From contig JAJZEG010000134.1 of NCBI GenBank assembly GCA_021828605.1, forward strand, positions 1-35,654: DNA of 35,654 nucleotides, written 5' to 3'. Under the pieces are notes generated by a model. The model was given only the letters and a program-made list of their open reading frames with translations. It was not told the DNA's origin and did not search any database. The position numbers were made by a program, and so were the translations under genes. Of this stretch, positions 19,747 to 27,519 are shown in pieces (the stretch's first letter is position 1; every line of letters starts with the position of its first letter). The stretch is from Pseudomonadota bacterium. Its GTDB lineage: Bacteria > Pseudomonadota > Alphaproteobacteria > Acetobacterales > Acetobacteraceae.

Positions 19747-20832
19747 ATGGACCAGAGCCCGCCCCCGAAACACCCGTCTTATCGCGCGCAAACGCCGATC
19801 CCGCCGGGGCTTGACCCACGTTCCGCCGCGATTTTACGGGAAATTGTCGAGCAATATGTCGAAACCGGCGAGCCGGTGGGCAGCCGCACCTTGTCGCGCC
19901 GCCTGCCGTTAAACATCTCAGCCGCCACCATTCGCAACGTGATGGCGGATTTGACCGATGCCGGCTTGTTATTCTCGCCGCATGTCTCGGCGGGGCGTCT
20001 GCCCACCGATCGCGGTTTGCGGCTATTTGTTGATGGATTGCTGCATTTCGGCGAATTATCCGATGATGAGCGCGAGGTAATTGAGCATGCGCTGAGCCAG
20101 TCCAACCGCTCCATGCAGGACGTGTTGACCGAAGCCTCGACCTTGCTCGCGGGCCTGTCCTCGGCAGCCGGTTTGGTGTTGGCGCCCAAATCCGAAGGCC
20201 CGATCAAGCACATCGAGTTCGTGCCCTTAGGGCCGGGACGCGCCTTGGTGGTGCTGGTCACCGCCGATGGCCAGGTCGAGAACCGGGTGATCGAAACCCC
20301 GCTTGGTCTGCCGCCCTCGGCCTTGCAGCAGGCGGGGAATTATCTGAACGCCCAGCTTTCCGGTCGCACCTTGACCGAACTGCGCGCCCGCGTCGCCGAT
20401 GATCGGGCGGCGAGCCGAACCGCCCTCGATACCTTGGCCAGCAGCGTGGTCGAAGCCGGGTTAGCCACCTGGTCGGCGGAAGGGCGCGGTGGCTCGTTGA
20501 TCGTGCGCGGCCAAGCACGGCTGCTTGCTGATATTGATCAGGTGGAAAAACTTGGGGCGATCCAAACCTTGTTTGATCAGCTCGAACATCAGGAAACCAT
20601 GCTGAAATTGCTCGAACTCGCCGAAGGCTCGGACGGGGTGCGTATTTTCATTGGCGCGGAAAGCAGCGTGTTCGGCACGGCGGGCGTTTCAATGATCGTG
20701 GCCCCGGCGCGCAATCGCGATGATCGGATCGTCGGCGCGATCGGGGTGATCGGGCCCACCCGAATCAATTATGGCCGGATCATTCCAGTCGTTGATTACA
20801 CGGCACGGGTGATCGGGCGCCTGCTCGGGTGA
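19747..20832 (+). CDS. hrcA: HrcA, heat-inducible transcription repressor
   Basis: HrcA represses groESL and often other chaperone operons by binding CIRCE operators. The 361-aa form has an N-terminal winged-helix DNA-binding region (LREIVEQYVETGEPVGSRTLSRRL, then SAATIRNVMADLTDAGLL and SPHVSAGRLPTDRGLR). The effector/dimer part includes GSDGVRIFIGAES and the C-terminal RINYGRIIPVVDYTARVIGRLLG. The start is uncertain: ATG 19747 gives an N-terminus close to the conserved domain but has no clear SD, while a GTG at 19702 would add 15 residues. No CIRCE site (TTAGCACTC-N9-GAGTGCTAA) was seen in the window, and grpE/dnaK do not follow. Confidence 0.93.
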   Translation: MDQSPPPKHPSYRAQTPIPPGLDPRSAAILREIVEQYVETGEPVGSRTLSRRLPLNISAATIRNVMADLTDAGLLFSPHVSAGRLPTDRGLRLFVDGLLHFGELSDDEREVIEHALSQSNRSMQDVLTEASTLLAGLSSAAGLVLAPKSEGPIKHIEFVPLGPGRALVVLVTADGQVENRVIETPLGLPPSALQQAGNYLNAQLSGRTLTELRARVADDRAASRTALDTLASSVVEAGLATWSAEGRGGSLIVRGQARLLADIDQVEKLGAIQTLFDQLEHQETMLKLLELAEGSDGVRIFIGAESSVFGTAGVSMIVAPARNRDDRIVGAIGVIGPTRINYGRIIPVVDYTARVIGRLLG

Positions 20833-20845
20833 GCCTCAGCGAGCC

Positions 20846-21433
20846 TCAGCTTATCGCACCATGCTGACGCAAAAAAACGAGCAACGGCAAAATCGGTAAA
20901 CCCAGTATGGTGAAAAAATCACCGTCAATCCGCTCGAAAAGCTGGATCCCCCGCCCCTCCAGCCGATAGGCGCCGACACTGGAAAAACAAGCCTCCCCTT
21001 CGACGGCCAAATAATCGGCAATAAACCCATCGGACAAGGTCCGCATGGTGAGCGTCGGCACCGCCAGATGCTGCCAAATCACCTGACTGGCCCGCACACA
21101 ACATACCGCCGTATGCAGCCGATGCACCTGACCACTCAGCCGACGCAAATGATCCGCCGCCTCGTCATGCGAGCCCGGCTTATCGAGCCAGTAATCCCCC
21201 ACTGAGAGCATTTGATCAGCGCCAATGACCAGCGCGTCCGGATGCTGCGCCGACACACGCAGCGCCTTCAACCGCGCTAATGTTTGCGCGACAGCCCCGG
21301 GCGCCTCACCGGCGCGCGCCCCCTCCAGCTTGACCGCCGCTTCGTCGCAATGGGCCGGAATCACCTGAAATTGCAGACCCGCACCGCGCAAAATCGCCGC
21401 GCGCGACTCTGACCCGCTCGCCAGAATAATCAT
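20846..21433 (-). CDS. maf: Maf-like nucleoside triphosphate pyrophosphatase
   Basis: Maf proteins hydrolyse (modified) nucleoside triphosphates to monophosphates. The 195-aa product has LASGSESRAAILRGAGL at the N-terminus, corresponding to the LASxSxRR substrate motif, then GADQMLSVGDYWLDKP with the catalytic Asp, and the C-terminal segment SSVGAYRLEGRGIQLFERIDG typical of Maf. The frame extends upstream to 21523, but ATG 21433 overlaps the stop of the preceding metallopeptidase gene (ATGA), so this start is chosen. Whether it prefers dTTP/UTP or m7GTP cannot be decided from reading alone. Confidence 0.9.
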   Translation of the reverse strand: MIILASGSESRAAILRGAGLQFQVIPAHCDEAAVKLEGARAGEAPGAVAQTLARLKALRVSAQHPDALVIGADQMLSVGDYWLDKPGSHDEAADHLRRLSGQVHRLHTAVCCVRASQVIWQHLAVPTLTMRTLSDGFIADYLAVEGEACFSSVGAYRLEGRGIQLFERIDGDFFTILGLPILPLLVFLRQHGAIS

Positions 21434-22149
21434 CCGCCGATGCGCAACAAAGTCGGGCCGTGACGAGCGAGCCATAAGGTCGCCGCGTCCCGATGCGGTG
21501 TGAGGCGCTCGACCAGGGACCAAAATGCCGGGCTATGATTCATTTCCCGTAAATGCGCCACCTCATGCCCGATCACATAATCCTGAACAAAATCAGGCGC
21601 CATAATCAATCGCCAGGACAACATCACCGTGCCATCCGCCGCACAACTGCCCCAGCGCGAACTGGTATCCTTAATCCGCAGGCCGGTGATCCGGCCTTTG
21701 ATCAATACCGCCTTGGCGGCCGCCTTCGCGGTGAATTGCCCGCGCGCTTGCTCGATCAGCGCATCACGCAATCGCCGGACCAGAAACTCGGAACCACCGC
21801 CGATGGTAATGCTCGGCTCCGGGCGCAGCGAAATCCGCGCCGTGCCGCGCCAAACTGGATCATGCACAATCCGATGCGGAATATTATCAATCGGCACGAA
21901 GCCACCCGCGCGCCAACTTCTGGGTTTGGGTAAGGCGGCGAGCCGATCGGCGACCCAGGTCTCATGGGCGCGCAGCAAGGCAAGCCCGGCATGGCGCGAC
22001 GCGCGCGGCGGCAGAGTGATAACAATATCGCCATCAAGCGGGCTGATCCGCAGCCCCACCCGTCGCGCGCGATTATTGCGGCGCCAGCGTAACCCGGCAG
22101 GCCGCCCTGCGATCAGAATCTGCTCCTGATCCGGCGGCGCCTGTTTCAT
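21430..22149 (-). CDS. YgjP-like zinc metallopeptidase (M48/DUF45 family)
   Basis: This 239-aa protein ends in a gluzincin-like domain with the zinc motif HEVAH (in VIGHEVAHLREMNHSPAFW), where the two His residues and the Glu are the expected ligands and catalytic base. The preceding SSRWGSC segment is also typical of the YgjP/DUF45 family. Its N-terminal half is basic and shows no signal peptide, so it is probably cytoplasmic; the substrate is unknown. ATG 22149 overlaps the stop of the upstream YcgN-like gene (ATGA), and its own stop overlaps maf, making a coupled three-gene unit. Confidence 0.85.
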   Translation of the reverse strand: MKQAPPDQEQILIAGRPAGLRWRRNNRARRVGLRISPLDGDIVITLPPRASRHAGLALLRAHETWVADRLAALPKPRSWRAGGFVPIDNIPHRIVHDPVWRGTARISLRPEPSITIGGGSEFLVRRLRDALIEQARGQFTAKAAAKAVLIKGRITGLRIKDTSSRWGSCAADGTVMLSWRLIMAPDFVQDYVIGHEVAHLREMNHSPAFWSLVERLTPHRDAATLWLARHGPTLLRIGG

Positions 22150-22607
22150 GACCGGCGACGTGGACGCCGCACATCGCGTTGCGGCCAATCAACAATGTGA
22201 TATTCCAAATCCCCGGCGTGATCCTCGCTAATCACCCGACCGGACACCGTGGCCCCAGCAGCATGCGGGCTCGATTTGTCGCCGGAAACCAGCGGATGCC
22301 ACGCGGGCAATCCGCGCCCGTCCGCCAAGCGCCGATACGCGCAGGACGGCGGCAGCCAATCGATCTCGGCCACCATCGGCGCGGTCAAACTGATGCAATC
22401 GGGCACATCGCGTCGACGCTCGGCATAGTTGCTGCACTGACACGTACTGGTATCGAGCAGCCGACAGGCGACATTGGTATAAGCCAGCGCGCCACTGTCC
22501 TCGTCGCGCAATTTATGCAAACAACAGCGGCCACAGCCATCGCACAAGGACTCCCATTCGGCCTCGGTCATCTGATCGAGACGTTTAGCCTGCCAGAATG
22601 GTTCCAT
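22146..22607 (-). CDS. YcgN-like cysteine-cluster protein (UPF0260)
   Basis: This small protein (153 aa from ATG 22607) has the UPF0260 signature: FWQAKRLDQMTEAEWESLC at the start, the CDGCGRCCLHKL cysteine cluster, CRLLDTSTCQCSNY and the motif WLPPSCAYRRLADGRGLPAWHPL. The conserved cysteines suggest metal or Fe-S binding, but the family has no settled function. ATG 22607 has an AAGG site 6 nt upstream. An ATG at 22622 or GTG at 22625 would add a few residues, but they abut the palindrome at 22625-22650 and have no SD. It heads the coupled unit with the metallopeptidase and maf. Confidence 0.85.
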   Translation of the reverse strand: MEPFWQAKRLDQMTEAEWESLCDGCGRCCLHKLRDEDSGALAYTNVACRLLDTSTCQCSNYAERRRDVPDCISLTAPMVAEIDWLPPSCAYRRLADGRGLPAWHPLVSGDKSSPHAAGATVSGRVISEDHAGDLEYHIVDWPQRDVRRPRRRS

Positions 22608-22624
22608 GTCGGCCTTGGGCATCA

Positions 22625-22650
22625 CCCATGGTAACGCGTGTTACCATGGG
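22625..22650 (-). repeat. 11-bp perfect palindrome between the SYLF gene and the YcgN-like gene
   Basis: CCCATGGTAAC (22625-22635) and its exact complement (22640-22650) flank a GCGT/ACGC loop. It lies 13 nt beyond the stop of the SYLF lipoprotein gene and directly upstream of the YcgN-like start. No T-run follows on either strand. It could stop transcription from the upstream gene, sequester the start region of the next gene, or be an operator. Confidence 0.5.
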
Positions 22651-22663
22651 ATGGAAGCCAATA

Positions 22664-23410
22664 TTAACCGCCAAACCGCGCTAACATCGCCCGCAGCGGA
22701 TTCGCCCCGGCATTTTGCGCACCCATATTCACCACAATTTGGCGCGGCCCGACCGTGCGACCATAATATTGCTGATCCAGACCGGAATCATTGGAAAATA
22801 CCGACCCTGACAGCGAGACGCCGCCATACAAGCCGCGCGACTTGGTGAAGGTGATGATATCCGCCCCCACCGCCGTCCCGGTCGAGCCGCCAATTCCTGC
22901 CCCAATGGTGGCAACCGAGAGGCCGGCATCCGCGCCCACCTTAAACTGGCTATTGAGGAACGCGTTGAGCGCCGTCTGATTCATTAGCATCATAATCACT
23001 TGCGCATCCTGCGCGCCGATTTGCAGGCCGAAACTGCCACTACCCATGGTGTAGAACGCCGGGTCCGACCATGAGCCGCTCGCCGCGCGCGACACCAACA
23101 CGCAATCGCCGCCTTCGCCACCAATGAAAAAGCCCGCTTTGAAAATGCGCGGGCAAACCACGACCGCCTGGGCGCGACGCAGGAACTGGGAAGCCTGATT
23201 ACCCGCTGCACCGCCATTACCGAGCATGGTTTCGACGGTCAGGGTCGAACGATCAACCAACACCTGCGCCCCATTACCATTGGCGGCGGATGCGCCCGTG
23301 GAACAGGCCGCGAGCGGGGCAGCAATCATCAATGAAATCATCCCGACGCGCGCGAGCCGATGCTTGAACACGCCGCGCACGGCGGCGTTGACGACGTGAC
23401 GAACTGTCAT
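22664..23410 (-). CDS. SYLF (Ysc84-like) lipid-binding domain lipoprotein
   Basis: This 248-aa protein has a basic N-terminus, a hydrophobic stretch and a lipobox LAAC (Cys36), so it is probably exported and lipid-modified. The mature part matches the SYLF/Ysc84 domain: AQAVVVCPRIFKAGFFIGGEGGDCVL, then MGSGSFGLQIGAQDAQVIMMLMN, and VGADAGLSVATIGAGIGG followed by SRGLYGGVSLSGSVF. Eukaryotic SYLF domains bind phosphoinositides; the bacterial role is not established. A GGAGA site precedes ATG 23410. It is spaced 79 nt from the gene upstream on the same strand and 56 nt from the YcgN-like gene, so it may be its own transcript. Confidence 0.88.
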   Translation of the reverse strand: MTVRHVVNAAVRGVFKHRLARVGMISLMIAAPLAACSTGASAANGNGAQVLVDRSTLTVETMLGNGGAAGNQASQFLRRAQAVVVCPRIFKAGFFIGGEGGDCVLVSRAASGSWSDPAFYTMGSGSFGLQIGAQDAQVIMMLMNQTALNAFLNSQFKVGADAGLSVATIGAGIGGSTGTAVGADIITFTKSRGLYGGVSLSGSVFSNDSGLDQQYYGRTVGPRQIVVNMGAQNAGANPLRAMLARFGG

Positions 23411-23489
23411 GCGAAATCTCCGTTTGGCTAATCGATAAGCTATTCTACCGCTATTTAAGGAGATTGTGTGGCAGGGGCGAAAAAACTAC

Positions 23490-24155
23490 CTAACTTGCCG
23501 AATGTTCATTAATCGTTACCGTTCGCCACGCCCCTGTAGCCAGGGCTGCCGGTGTTACCTCGGGCGTCGGATGCCAGCCGGTATGGAATTCGAGCACGGT
23601 CAAGGATAGGTTTTCAACGGCCAAGCTCAACGCCTGATGAGCGGTCAAATCAAGAGCATGCGCCACCGCAGCCCGGATCGCGCCGCCATGGGAAATCGCC
23701 ACGACATCCGCACCCAAATGCGCCTCGGCCCGCCTGGTCAACGTCGCGCCAACGCGATGGCGTAACTGCATAAAACTCTCGCCGCCCGGCGGCTCGGCAT
23801 CGCCGCCGATTGGCCAAAACGGATGTTCGGCGCGCGCACCCGCGAACTCCGTCATGCTGCGCCCCTCCCACTGACCAAAATTCTGCTCAATCAATCCGGG
23901 CTCAATGGTCGGGTTCGTGGTGCCATACCCGGCTTGGCTAATCGCTTCAGCGGTGCGGTGGGTGCGGTTCAGCGGGGTGACCAACCAGTGTGCATCGCGC
24001 GGCAAGACCCGAGCCAAATAGGCATAGCGGGGTCGGTCGGTGAGCAGACGCTGATCACAAACCGGCACGTCGCGCTGGCCGTATAATTCCGCGAGGGCCT
24101 CGGGTGCCACGACGGCGTGGCGGATTAACCAAAAACGGGTGGTGGTGCGCTGCAT
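23490..24155 (-). CDS. Histidine phosphatase (phosphoglycerate mutase-like) family protein
   Basis: This 221-aa protein has the branch-1 histidine phosphatase layout: RFWLIRHAVV at the N-terminus supplies the Arg and catalytic His, SPLNR-like LVTPLNRTHRTAEAI follows, then the acid-side segment FGQWEG, and the second His in VVAISHGGAIRA. The usual RHGE/RHGQ is changed to RHAV, as also occurs in some cobalamin-pathway phosphatases. The substrate is unknown. ATG 24155 is chosen over an open extension to 24254 inside the ABC permease gene. It follows that permease by 14 nt, so it is probably cotranscribed with the exporter. Confidence 0.85.
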   Translation of the reverse strand: MQRTTTRFWLIRHAVVAPEALAELYGQRDVPVCDQRLLTDRPRYAYLARVLPRDAHWLVTPLNRTHRTAEAISQAGYGTTNPTIEPGLIEQNFGQWEGRSMTEFAGARAEHPFWPIGGDAEPPGGESFMQLRHRVGATLTRRAEAHLGADVVAISHGGAIRAAVAHALDLTAHQALSLAVENLSLTVLEFHTGWHPTPEVTPAALATGAWRTVTINEHSAS

Positions 24156-24169
24156 GATTGGGAAACGCC

Positions 24170-24979
24170 CTATTCGCCGATAGAAATCAAGGCGCCGGTG
24201 CGGCGCGCAGCGCGGAACTGGGCTGCAAAAACCATAATCGAAACGCCCAGCCATACCAAATTGAGCGCAAACGCAGCACTGAGTTGGCCCCAGGCGGGAG
24301 CCTGATGCGCCAAGGCCGCGCGCATCCCGGCAAAAATATGCTCAGCCGGCAGCGCACGCGCCACCGGGCGCAGCCAGATCGGCAAGGCGGTGAGCGGATA
24401 AAATACGCAGGCAATCGGCGTCAGGCCAAACGCCAAGGTCCAGGCCAGCGCCTCCGCCGACGCGCCATAGCGAAACAACAACGACACCACCAACAGCGCC
24501 ATCCACCACCCCATCAGGAACAGATTAAACAGCAACAAAGCCAGCATCGGGCCGATGGCAAATACGTCAAAATGATACAACACCGCCGCCAAAATCGTGG
24601 CCGGGGCCAAGCCCACGACGGCGCGCAATACCGACACACCGAGCAGGCTCAAAATCAACTCATGCGGACGCAGCGGGCTGACAAACACATGGCCCAGATT
24701 GCGCGACCAGATCTCCTCCAAAAACGACAAGGTCACCCCGATCTGCGCGCGCAACGCCACCTCCCACAGCAACACTCCGCCGATCAGCGCGGCCCCGATC
24801 GCCAGTGGTTGGCCGGGATGATCATGGGCCAAAAACCGCGCGGTAAAGCCCCAAATCAACAACTCCAAGGTCGGCCAGTAGCCGAGTTCGAGTAAACGCG
24901 GCCATGATTTGCGATACAGGCAAAAATGCCGATACATCAGCCCCCAAACCCGCCGCGCTGACTGGGCCGGTTGCGTCAT
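24170..24979 (-). CDS. ABC-2 type exporter permease
   Basis: This 269-aa integral membrane protein has about six hydrophobic segments, including LAIGAALIGGVLLWEVALRA, the long ILAAVLYHFDVFAIGPMLALLL region and a C-terminal LSAAFALNLVWLGVSIMVF. The layout is that of ABC-2 permeases. The segment IWSRNLGHVFVSPLRPHELI resembles the conserved cytoplasmic coupling loop of such permeases. Its ATG (24979) overlaps the stop of the ATPase gene by 4 nt, so the two make one transporter. The exported substrate cannot be told. Confidence 0.88.
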   Translation of the reverse strand: MTQPAQSARRVWGLMYRHFCLYRKSWPRLLELGYWPTLELLIWGFTARFLAHDHPGQPLAIGAALIGGVLLWEVALRAQIGVTLSFLEEIWSRNLGHVFVSPLRPHELILSLLGVSVLRAVVGLAPATILAAVLYHFDVFAIGPMLALLLFNLFLMGWWMALLVVSLLFRYGASAEALAWTLAFGLTPIACVFYPLTALPIWLRPVARALPAEHIFAGMRAALAHQAPAWGQLSAAFALNLVWLGVSIMVFAAQFRAARRTGALISIGE

Positions 24980-25716
24980 TCGCTTGCCTCTTGTGCGCCA
25001 AACCGGGCAATTTGCAAAAACACATCCTCCAAATCGGTGCGACCATAGCGCGCGATCAAATCAGCCGGCGTGCCCCGGTCAACGATCCGCCCGCTTTGCA
25101 GCATCAACACATCGGCGCAGAGCCGCTCGACCTCCGCCATATTATGCGAGGCGAGCAAAATCGCCGCGCCGCTGCGCCGCTGATAGGCTTCGAGGCGCGT
25201 GCGCACATAATCCGCGGTATCGGGATCAAGGCTTGCCGTCGGTTCATCGAGAAGCAGCAAATCAGGCTCGTTAATCAGCGCCTTGGCCAGCGCCACCCGA
25301 GTTTTCTGCCCGGCCGACAACCCGCTCACGGTCCGGCGCAACAATGACCCCAAATTAAACTCCTCGGCCAACGCCGCAATGCGGCGCTCCAAGCCGGGCA
25401 CATTATATAAATGCCCATAGACCCGCAGATTTTCAGCAACCGTCAGGCGCATCGGCAGAGCCACATAGGGCGAGGAATAATTCATCCGCGCGAGTGCGGC
25501 GAACCGGTCCCGCGCAATATCATGACCGAGCGCGACAATCCGGCCACGATCAGGCAGCAAAATACCCAGCAACATCGAAATTGTCGTGGTTTTGCCCGCG
25601 CCATTACCGCCGAGCAATCCAACCGTACTGCCGCGCGGCACCCCAAAGCCGATCCCATCGACCGCAGTAATCGCGCCGAAACGCTTGACCAAATCAGTGA
25701 CAATCAGCGCATCCAT
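24976..25716 (-). CDS. ABC transporter ATP-binding protein
   Basis: This 246-aa ATPase powers the ABC-2 permease encoded directly downstream. Walker A is GGNGAGKTT (about residues 38-46), the signature is LSAGQKTR, Walker B is LLLLDEPTASLDP, and the switch His is in LLASHNMAEVERL. The frame is open upstream to 25995, but ATG 25716 gives the standard ABC N-terminus (LIVTDLVKRFGAITAVDG). A -10-like TATAGG lies only 6 nt before this ATG, so the mRNA may be nearly leaderless. The stop overlaps the permease start (ATGA). Confidence 0.93.
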   Translation of the reverse strand: MDALIVTDLVKRFGAITAVDGIGFGVPRGSTVGLLGGNGAGKTTTISMLLGILLPDRGRIVALGHDIARDRFAALARMNYSSPYVALPMRLTVAENLRVYGHLYNVPGLERRIAALAEEFNLGSLLRRTVSGLSAGQKTRVALAKALINEPDLLLLDEPTASLDPDTADYVRTRLEAYQRRSGAAILLASHNMAEVERLCADVLMLQSGRIVDRGTPADLIARYGRTDLEDVFLQIARFGAQEASE

Positions 25717-25722
25717 TGCGCA

Positions 25723-25751
25723 CCTATAGAGCGGCGGATCGTGCCGGGTAA
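25723..25751 (-). promoter_or_regulatory. Possible promoter of the ABC exporter operon (short or no leader)
   Basis: On the minus strand, TATAGG (25728-25723) lies 17 nt after TTACCC, or 18 nt after TTTACC. The -10 ends 6 nt before ATG 25716, so transcription from it would begin at or next to the start codon. The -35 is weak, and the AGG inside the -10 could instead serve as a Shine-Dalgarno for a longer transcript. Confidence 0.35.
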
Positions 25752-25774
25752 ACCGCATGTCACGTTGATCGCGA

Positions 25775-25803
25775 TTGACAATCAAAACGGCACTGCCTAT
25801 CCC
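25775..25803 (+). promoter_or_regulatory. Probable promoter of the polytopic membrane protein gene
   Basis: TTGACA (25775-25780) is a perfect sigma-70 -35 hexamer, followed by a 17-nt spacer and TATCCC (25798-25803). Expected initiation near 25810 fits a start codon at 25841 and argues against the TTG at 25775 as a start. Confidence 0.5.
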
Positions 25804-25840
25804 CCCCGACTTTGCATACCGGTATCGGATCGAGCGCATC

Positions 25841-27433
25841 ATGAAAATCGGCCCCGCAATGACCCCCCGCAACGCCATTTTTGCCTGTCTGATCCTGTTG
25901 ATTGTTCTGGGCGCAATCCATACCCGTCTGGCCACGCTGCCGCTCTGGGGTGCAGATTCTGACATCGCCGATCCGGTGTTAATTTGGCAAGGCATCCATC
26001 TGCACGGGATCGGCTTCCTGCAAAATTGGCGCTATACCGGCGATAACTGGCTATTATCGCTGATCCCGATCGATTTCCTCCTATTCGCCCTTGCCGGTCA
26101 CGCGCCGATCATTTTGCTGCTCATCGGTCTTGGTATTTTCTACGCCATCATTCTGCTGGTTTATCTGATCATCGACGCTGAGTGCGGACGCCTGGCCGCA
26201 TTAGCCAGCGCCGCCGTCCTGCTGTTCACCGGACGTCCGGCTTTGGGCGCCGACGGGTTCCTCACCTATCCGATTTCACACGGCATCACCCTCGCATGGG
26301 GTTTGCTCGGCCTGCTTTGTGCGGCGCGCTGGCTCCGCACGCCTGACAAAAAATGGCTCATCGCATCAGGCATCAGCCTCTATATCGGCTGTCAGTCCGA
26401 TCCATGGGGCACCTTCGCGTTTTTACTGCCGATGATGCTGGGCAGTGTCGCTCTGCTGGTGTTTCATCGGGCGGACCGCGTTGGTGCTGAGTGGCGTGCG
26501 CTGCGTGCCGTGATCCTCATGGGATTGGTGGTGATCGGCCTCATCATCACCCGATTTTTCGGCATTTTGTTGTTTTTGTTAGGACCGCCGCATCATTTCG
26601 CGCCGATCAGCGCAATGCTCCAGCGCGCTTTGATCGCCTTGCGCTACATCCCGGTGTTTTTCAATGTCATTCCCGGCTCGCTCACCACAACCGGCACCAC
26701 ACCAACCCATCTGATCACCGGGATCGATACCGCCATCCTCTTGACGCTGCTTGGCATTACCGGGGTGAAATTCTGCCGCGCGACCACCAGTTTGTCCCTC
26801 ACCCGTAAGTTTCTGGCCCTCACCAGCATCATCTCGCTCGGCCTGATGGTGGCGGCTTTGATCGGCAGCGATTTTCCCTTAAACATGGCAACCGCTCGAT
26901 ATCTGAGTAATTTCTTCGTCTTCGTGCCCATCCTGATCGCCATCGGTTGGAGCGGCGTCCCATTATACAGTCCGCGCGGCGCGGCCCTGATCAGCATCAT
27001 CGCCGCAGGGTCAATCATTGCCGGGTTGGTGAGTAATCAACTCACCCTCCGACCCACCATTCCGCGCAACGGCATCCCCGCTTTAGCGAAATTTTTGACC
27101 GCGCATCATCTCAGCTTCGGCTATGGTCCCTATTGGCCGACCGAGGCCAATGCCATGAATTGGGTCAGTAACGGCGCTGTCACCATCAGGCCGATTGTCT
27201 ATGACCGGCAATCAGGGCGCTTCATTCCCAAGGGGATTTTAACGTTGCAAGCCTGGTATCAACATCCAAATTCGGGGCCAAAATCATTCCTGATTGTGCA
27301 AACCCAAGCCAATAGTTGCGGGACGAAAATCACCTGCATCAGTGCGGCTGAACGGCAATTCGGACAGCCCTCTCGCCTCCTGCCTTATCGGTCGCTCAGC
27401 ATCCTGGTGTTCGATCACCCGCTCCGTTTCTAG
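25841..27433 (+). CDS. Polytopic membrane protein, unknown function (GT-C-like layout)
   Basis: I do not recognise a specific family. The 530-aa product has a short N-terminus, about ten or more hydrophobic segments up to about residue 400, and a soluble C-terminal part of roughly 120 residues containing two Cys (in SCGTKITC). The first loop after membrane helix 1 is rich in acidic residues (GADSDIADPVLIWQG), and the overall layout resembles GT-C membrane glycosyltransferases that use lipid-linked sugars. That function is only an analogy. ATG 25841 fits the upstream TTGACA promoter; ATG 25859 is also possible. Its TAG stop lies inside the palindrome at 27430-27489. No glycan genes lie nearby. 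Confidence 0.75.
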   Translation: MKIGPAMTPRNAIFACLILLIVLGAIHTRLATLPLWGADSDIADPVLIWQGIHLHGIGFLQNWRYTGDNWLLSLIPIDFLLFALAGHAPIILLLIGLGIFYAIILLVYLIIDAECGRLAALASAAVLLFTGRPALGADGFLTYPISHGITLAWGLLGLLCAARWLRTPDKKWLIASGISLYIGCQSDPWGTFAFLLPMMLGSVALLVFHRADRVGAEWRALRAVILMGLVVIGLIITRFFGILLFLLGPPHHFAPISAMLQRALIALRYIPVFFNVIPGSLTTTGTTPTHLITGIDTAILLTLLGITGVKFCRATTSLSLTRKFLALTSIISLGLMVAALIGSDFPLNMATARYLSNFFVFVPILIAIGWSGVPLYSPRGAALISIIAAGSIIAGLVSNQLTLRPTIPRNGIPALAKFLTAHHLSFGYGPYWPTEANAMNWVSNGAVTIRPIVYDRQSGRFIPKGILTLQAWYQHPNSGPKSFLIVQTQANSCGTKITCISAAERQFGQPSRLLPYRSLSILVFDHPLRF

Positions 27434-27489
27434 AGCGCGATATGTTCAGATTGACGCAGTCGCGCCAACCTGAACATATCGCGCTCTAG
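27430..27489 (+). repeat. Long intergenic palindrome, 20-bp perfect arms
   Basis: The arms 27430-27449 (starting CTAGAGCGCG, ending GTTCAG) and 27470-27489 are exact reverse complements. The 20-nt middle can extend the stem (TTGACGC against GCGCCAA, one mismatch), leaving a 4-nt loop. The left arm contains the TAG stop of the membrane protein gene. It sits between convergent genes and could act as a two-way terminator, though no T-run follows. The CTAGAGC edges resemble dispersed palindromic repeats common in alphaproteobacteria. Confidence 0.8.
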
Positions 27490-27519
27490 CTTTGTTTGCG
27501 AGGCTGATTCACGCTTGTC

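Noticed and set aside
23442..23447. TAGAAT on the minus strand as -10 of the SYLF lipoprotein gene
   Set aside because: The hexamer is acceptable, but no reasonable -35 lies 16-18 nt upstream.
24158..24895. Plus-strand open frame of 245 codons, extremely rich in Gln and Arg
   Set aside because: Exact antisense of the ABC permease; the composition is the complement of a hydrophobic protein.
25775..25840. TTG start extending the polytopic membrane protein upstream
   Set aside because: The TTG is the first three bases of a TTGACA -35 hexamer with a 17-nt spacer to TATCCC, so it is more likely promoter than coding.
25411..25962. Plus-strand open frame of 183 codons across the ABC ATPase start
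   Set aside because: Antisense to the ATPase and across its promoter; no domain.
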